Shown in pieces: positions 57,276 through 64,000 of a stretch of DNA of 64,000 nt; within the stretch, counting starts at the first letter, position 1; each line of letters opens with the position of its first letter. Under the pieces are notes generated by a model. That model saw only the letters and a list, made by a program, of their open reading frames with translations, was not told the origin of the DNA and did not search any database. The position numbers were made by a program, and so were the translations under genes. The stretch covers positions 1-64,000 of the forward strand of contig ML210260.1 of assembly GCA_004369085.1 (NCBI GenBank). Direction: 5' to 3'. The DNA is from Coprinopsis marcescibilis. Taxonomy: Eukaryota; Basidiomycota; Agaricomycetes; Agaricales; Psathyrellaceae.

Positions 57276-58033
57276 AGTATGCCTTCTTTCTTACATTACT
57301 CCTTCGTTATTATTCGGCTTTTGACTCCAGGTTCACGCGTTCACGAGCACCGCCAGGCTCAGACAGTCATTTACAAAGTGCTCACGTACATCTATAGTCA
57401 CTAATATCTAGCATATACTATCTTCAATCTAATGGCCATTAGCTTTTGGCGGGAACAAGCAAAAATCATCATAGGTACCCACAGAACAGAATACGACAAG
57501 CGTGAACTGTGACATTTAATTGACAGCTCAAGTTAGAGGCTGGGCAAAGGTTAATCCGAGTCACAGGACTGCCAAACTCCGAGCGCCCACCCACTCAAAA
57601 CAGCCTATCAATGACATCGTTTGTACCAACTGACATGAGCTCTATTCTTAGCCCACACACAAAAGTCGTCATCATGATACCCAAGGCAAGAAACGACAAC
57701 GCGCCCTTACGCTCGTTCCTAACGCGCAACCCTCTTAGATGAGAAAACAAACCATTATCATTATTCATGAAAGAAACGATATCGTTGATGAAATATTCCG
57801 CAAACTAAAAGGAGTAGGAAGACACAAACAGTTAAAAGCGATCGTCGAAAAGTCGTGTAAGGTAACGTATCGTGAATAATGAGGGCAATATCGATGTCGC
57901 GTCGATAAAACAACAACAACCGCAGTCGAATAACGAGGGTATGAGATGGATATCATGCAACTGAGGCAGCAAATTATGCGCGATTTTCATCATGAACAAA
58001 GTGAAAGGTAAACAACACAGAGAATTTTGTCGT
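57276..58033. other. Convergent intergenic region
   Basis: About 760 bp between the zinc-finger gene (+) and beta-tubulin (-). It contains the 3' UTR of beta-tubulin on the right. No other gene is supported. Confidence 0.5.
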
Positions 58034-59959
<1,926 letters not shown>

Positions 59960-60811
59960 GCTAGAAATGCGGGGTCAGCATGGGGGTTCAGGATAGGCGA
60001 AAGTGGTACGACAAAGGAAGCGCGACATGGCCGCGTGTTTTCTGGCAACGACGGTGTCGACGAGCTCGCTGCGCGTTGCTCGCCGTTCACAATGATGAGG
60101 AATACTCACATTAGATATTAGAGGGGATAGGAAATAGAGGAGGTGTTGTCGTTGAGGTCGATGATTGACACGAAGACGAAAATGTGAAGCAGCCGGGCAA
60201 AGGGGACACTCCACCAGAATTCAAACTCAGCTTCGTACTCCGCGTGCCTACTGGTCCCTGCGCATGTTGCCCCAAAGGTTTTTAACCGAGAAACGACATA
60301 CTGCCGTATTTTTTCCAGATAAACCAACCAGAAGAAAGGGTGTTGTCAGGGCTTCCAGAAGATCTAAAGTTTGCGCTGAAAACTGACAATCCAGCGGTAC
60401 GATATCCCATATACTTTGGCTACTTTCGCGGTGAATGTCCATACATGTTTGAGCCTCGTGGTTATGTTTTGGCCTGCATGAGGCTGCATGCGAGAAAAAT
60501 GTTGTGGCAAGCCTCGAGGCCCTGCTTGAAATGATGGCTTTGTGATTCCTCGTGTCTCGCGTAACAAAATTCGGGTTAATAGTCTTTTATCTTTCCTTGG
60601 CCCAATTTCCTTGTCAATTCGAATCCTTTGTCGTTTCGTGCAAGTATATTGCCAAAGGAAATCCATCTGTTGAACGCAGGGCAGGTGATCACATGACCAG
60701 CAGTTCTTTGTAGCCATAAAGATTCAGAATGCATACTTGCTCGTAACTGCAACAACGTTTCAATCACTTTCTAAAGACTACCCTACAACCATCGTCTGAA
60801 CTATTTCCAAG
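59960..60811. other. Divergent promoter region of beta-tubulin and NC2 alpha
   Basis: About 850 bp between the divergently transcribed genes. The 5' leader of the tubulin gene probably covers the left 150-250 bp. No gene is recognised. Confidence 0.5.
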
Positions 60812-61613
60812 ATGAAAAACAAGAACAAGACAACGAAATTCCCAGTGGCGAGTTCACAGACACGGCGGAACATGAGACAGCACTAATGATCGTGGCTCAA
60901 CATGTATCTAGGCCCGGATAAAGAAGATTATGCAAAAAGACGAAGAAGTCGGCAAAGTAGCCCAGGCTACACCAATCGTCATTTGTACGCCCATGCAACC
61001 TGTTCTATTCCCACCAGAAAGCTTACAATGGCGCAGCGAAAGCCCTAGAACTATTCCTCGGCCTGATCATCGAAGAGTCATATAAAGTAACTGCAGAGCG
61101 GGGGGCGAAGAAAGTCGAGGCTTATCATTTGTGCGTAACCCAACTACTCCTAATATTACATCTACCCACCCCTAGTACCCGTTCACCAGGAAACATGCCG
61201 TCGATACAGTCGAAACCCTCGACTTCCTTAAAGAAATTGTCGCAGCCGTGCCCGATCCTTCCGCCGGCGGTACAATCGACCTAGAAGCAGAAGGTGCAGC
61301 CAAGCGTCGCGGAAAGGGTAGGAAGGTGGCAGCAGCCTCATCGTCAGGGGCTACCGGTGCTGAGCCTACGAAACGGCGCAGGAAGAAAAAGGCCGTCCCC
61401 GATCAGGGACAACCGGAGCAGGAAGAACCCTCGGCAGATCCTGGAACAGAACCAGAACAGGGCGATGACCACGATCAGGAGGAAGACGCGGAAATGAACG
61501 AATACGATGAAGACGACGATGACGCCCCACATAATGGATCCAAACGCGCACGAAGGAGCTCGAGCGATGATGACGGCTGGGATGGCGGGAAGCCATACGT
61601 GCCTGGCAGATAA
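60812..61613 (+). CDS. BUR6: NC2 alpha (DRAP1/Bur6), histone-fold transcription regulator
   Basis: A subunit of negative cofactor 2, which with NC2 beta binds TBP on promoter DNA and represses assembly of the initiation complex. Exon 1 begins MKNKNKTTKFPVA. Splicing then gives RIKKIMQKDEEVGKVAQATP and IVI, and a further exon KALELFLGLIIEESYKVTAE, RGAKKVEAYHLKHAVDTVET and LDFLKEIVAAVPD, which is the typical NC2 alpha histone fold. The C-terminal half is low-complexity: basic blocks (AAKRRGKGRKVAAASSSG, KRRRKKKAVPDQG), then an acidic run (DAEMNEYDEDDDDAPH) and the end DDGWDGGKPYVPGR at 61613. The acidic and basic tail is longer than in yeast Bur6. It is convergent with the Sld5 gene, with 115 bp between stops. 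Confidence 0.88.
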
Positions 61614-61728
61614 CTGTCTGTAATTGGACAATGATAAGATACCACTGATGCGGTTGTAGTAATGTATGTTTAACTTGCCATGGTTTGTGCTGGGTCGCTG
61701 CTGGGCTGACAGGAATAAGAATGACTCA

Positions 61729-62816
61729 TTAGACCAATTCTGCCTCTCCTCGGGCAACTAGGTGTTCCACCACATGATAGGGTGTCAGAGAGATATGCCC
61801 TTTGTTCATCTGCAAGCGCGTTCCACTGAAACGGACGTCAAGACCATGGCAATTCGGAAGCAGCATGGAACAACATACTCTGGCAACGCGACTGGCGGGC
61901 AATCCTGAAGCGCATGGACAAACACAGGTCGCGTCTTATCCGGCTGTGTCACTGAGGAATCAAGAATCAGACCAAACGGCGGTCGAAGGATAGAGATTAA
62001 AGGCGTACCCATCGAAGGATAAAAGACCGGTGTATCATCGAGATGTGCCTGTGATTCCGGCAGACTTTGCAATACAGATAGGAAGAGATGCTGATCTGTT
62101 ATCTTCGCGTGTCTGAATGAAAAGGTGAAGCTCGATAACTCATGGGTCGACCTCGTAGCACATACCGACTCGCATGTTCCCGTTCCGAAGCTGTAAGCCG
62201 TGTCTGTATGTCTGCATTTGTCGTGATAAACCGCGCATATCTCTCTATCTAGCTGACGTATCAACACCATAATAACACTGTGCGCATCAAGATGGGCTAC
62301 TTACTTTGTAGAGCCTCGTCCGGATGTAAGATCTGATGAGGAACTTGACCCGCTCGATTTCCGTCTGAACGAGCATGATTCGTATGTGCTCAGACTCGGA
62401 TGTCCTCGGGTCGTCTCTCAAAATCTGAATATTCCTAGTCTGAGGTAGTCGCAATATCACAAGGTGTAAGCACAACCAGTTCTCAACCCCGAGAGGATAC
62501 GGGAACATACCTGCGATCGCAAATGATCCAACAGCCCCGCAAGCAACGCCTCCTGCGCAGGTAAAATATCAGGCGAGTGGCGTTCATTCATCCAATGACG
62601 AATCATAGTCTGTAAGGGCGTCTGCTCGACCTCTTCTGTGTTCTCGACGAGCCTTCGCGGGGGTGCCACTGCACCTGCAGGCTGCATGGCCACATCGATG
62701 TCCTCATCCAGGTTGAATCCCGCTTGCCTGGGAGGATTTGCCGGCCCCTGGCCCACGTCAAGGGCGTCGTTGAAGAAGCCTGAACGGTTTTCGTATTCTC
62801 TACCCCAGTTAGACAT
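61729..62816 (-). CDS. SLD5: GINS complex subunit Sld5
   Basis: A component of the Sld5-Psf1-Psf2-Psf3 GINS complex, which joins Mcm2-7 and Cdc45 in the replicative helicase. It begins MSNWGREYENRSGFFNDALD; the A-domain shows ETPLQTMIRHWMNER-type sequence (QTPLQTMIRHWMNERHSPDI, AQEALLAGLLDHLRSQ), then HIRIMLVQTEIERVKFLIRS, YIRTRLYK. The B-domain at the C-terminus is RPVFVHALQDCPPVALPE followed, after an intron, by LQMNKGHISLTPYHVVEHLV and ARGEAELV with the stop at 61729-61731. Length near 280-300 residues is longer than the human protein because of an acidic N-terminal extension. ATG 62816 is the first in frame. Confidence 0.9.
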
Positions 62817-63280
62817 GGTGTGTAGGTTTTAGGATAATGGAGTGATGCGGTTAATGAGTTTACAGTGTGATGGATGGCATGACAAAGTTGTGGGATCGTC
62901 GCGAACTGTTAAGTCGCGTCAAGGCCTGCCCTGAACATGGATCGCTGCGCAGGCATGCACCCGTTTCGTTTCTTCTTCCTCTTCATCTACCGCTTCTAAA
63001 CTTTCTTTTGGGATCGCCTTCACGAATTTTTCCTAATGGTCGACTCTGGGATATACGATGTTGGGCTCATCTGGGCAGAATCTTTTGCTTATTGGCCCAC
63101 AACTCGTCGACTGCGTTCAAATTTTCAGTCCAGACCGCGAATATTCAGAACTAGATCGCGAAATCAGGCCACAGAGCCGCAAATCTAATAGCTCCTAACG
63201 GTTTATTTAAACTATGTCTGTCGAAAGTCAACGGACAACATTGCGCTCCGGTTTCCTCAAGGTGGCTGAACACGACCCGT
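62817..63280. other. Divergent intergenic region
   Basis: About 460 bp between the divergent Sld5 gene and the membrane-protein gene at 63281; presumably shared promoter sequence. No other feature is seen. Confidence 0.45.
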
Positions 63281-64000
63281 ATGGCACCCAACCCCCACTC
63301 CCCCCATTATGGTGGCGCTCCTCTGGACCACTCTTCTGACGATAAAACCTTTGCCTCTGCTCCTGCTATGACTCTCTTTTCCCGCAACGCTCTTGTTTCT
63401 CGCGATTCAATTTCAACGACGACCCGCAATACGCTCATTCTTGCAGTTATCACCGTCGCTATCATTTTTGCAACCGTTATGGCGTTGTATGCTGTATACA
63501 AAGGGGTTCGGTTCTTCCAGCGCAGAAAGCTTGTGAATCAAGCTTTGGAGATGCCTACATCTCCAGAGAAGCTCCAAGCCAAATCAAAGTCGAAGACTTG
63601 TCGGTCTGAAGCATCTAGTGCAAGAACTAGCATAGTGAGTTGATCACCCAATGGTTGATTCGGACATTAGCACCAATACAACTGCTTCAGAACAAAGAAA
63701 GCATCCATCAACCCTCCCCAAACAACTTGCCTTCTGGAATACAGTCGCATCTGAATACTCTGGATATAGACGACCCATGGATGGGGTCTGCGCCCGTTTC
63801 CAACAACCTTGACAGCCAACCATCGCCCACCTCTGTCGATCTTTTCCGGGAAACAATACCCTCATCCGGATCGCCTGGTTCTCAGGAGGGTGCAGCAGAG
63901 GAAGACATAACCTCAACTTCTGCAGCTGGCAGCATCACCGACCTCTCCGCCGCCTCGCTCAAAATTGTGGGTGACGATGTTGTTGGTGCATACCCCTTCC
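63281..64000 (+). CDS. Single-pass membrane protein, partial at window end
   Basis: It begins MAPNPHSPHYGGAPLDHSSD with a Ser/Thr-rich extracytoplasmic head and one hydrophobic segment NTLILAVITVAIIFATVMAL followed by a basic stop-transfer stretch (YKGVRFFQRRKLVNQ). A GT-AG intron at about 63638-63691 joins to NKESIHQPSPNNLPSGIQSH. The frame stays open with Ser/Pro-rich, acidic sequence (SDVDLFRE-type, SAAGSITDLSAASLK) up to the last base. This is a type of short membrane protein common in fungi, possibly a sensor or adaptor; no family is recognised. The 3' end lies outside the window. Confidence 0.6.

Overview
The window looks like nuclear DNA of a mushroom-forming basidiomycete (Agaricomycetes). 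Coding regions are cut by many short introns of about 50-70 nt with GT-AG (occasionally GC-AG) ends and CTRAC-type branch sites. Genes lie on both strands without operons. The repertoire fits this group: a methanol-type alcohol oxidase, a secreted tyrosinase, a tandem pair of lineage-typical 7TM membrane proteins, a GPCR-like protein and an intron-rich beta-tubulin gene with a 16-nt microexon. Most genes were recognised by splicing exons by eye, so outer boundaries are better supported than every internal junction.

Layout. 1-2.3 kb: no convincing gene. 2.3-5.2 kb (+): bromodomain protein of BRD7/BRD9 type. 6.2-7.5 and 9.3-10.7 kb (+): two tandem paralogous multipass membrane proteins. 10.7-13.2 kb: non-coding, with a 390-bp element bounded by 30-bp inverted repeats (candidate MITE). 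13.2-17.1 kb (+): phospholipase D. 17.5-18.5 kb (+): magnesium-dependent phosphatase MDP1, split into small exons. 18.8-19.3 kb: small Pro-rich protein (tentative). 20.1-21.6 kb (+): 7TM receptor-like protein. 21.9-22.7 kb (+): U5 snRNP protein Dim1/Dib1. 23.1-24.5 kb (-): F-box/LRR-like protein. 25.6-27.9 kb (-): cyclin-fold protein. 28.2-33.6 kb (-): Fab1-type PI3P 5-kinase without a visible FYVE domain. 34.2-35.5 kb (-): secreted tyrosinase. 36.6-37.7 kb (+): cyclophilin H-like isomerase. 38.1-41.3 kb (-): alcohol oxidase. 43.0-45.8 kb (-): xylulokinase. 48.1-51.4 kb (+): SNF2 ATPase of Lsh/Irc5 type. 52.1-53.5 and 54.2-55.5 kb (+): tandem short Trf4-like nucleotidyltransferases. 56.2-57.3 kb (+): possible C2H2 zinc-finger gene. 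58.0-60.0 kb (-): beta-tubulin. 60.8-61.6 kb (+): NC2 alpha. 61.7-62.8 kb (-): GINS subunit Sld5, convergent with NC2 alpha. 63.3 kb to the end (+): single-pass membrane protein, cut by the window edge.

Most genes are ordinary housekeeping functions (splicing, replication initiation, transcription, cytoskeleton, phosphoinositide signalling) with no shared pathway. The points most worth a second look are the tandem Trf4-like pair, where one copy has lost the conserved GS motif; two introns that are multiples of three and free of stops (tyrosinase and first Trf4-like gene); the neighbouring alcohol oxidase and xylulokinase genes; a large low-complexity insert in the xylulokinase; and the candidate MITE. 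I did not find a clearly new multi-gene system.
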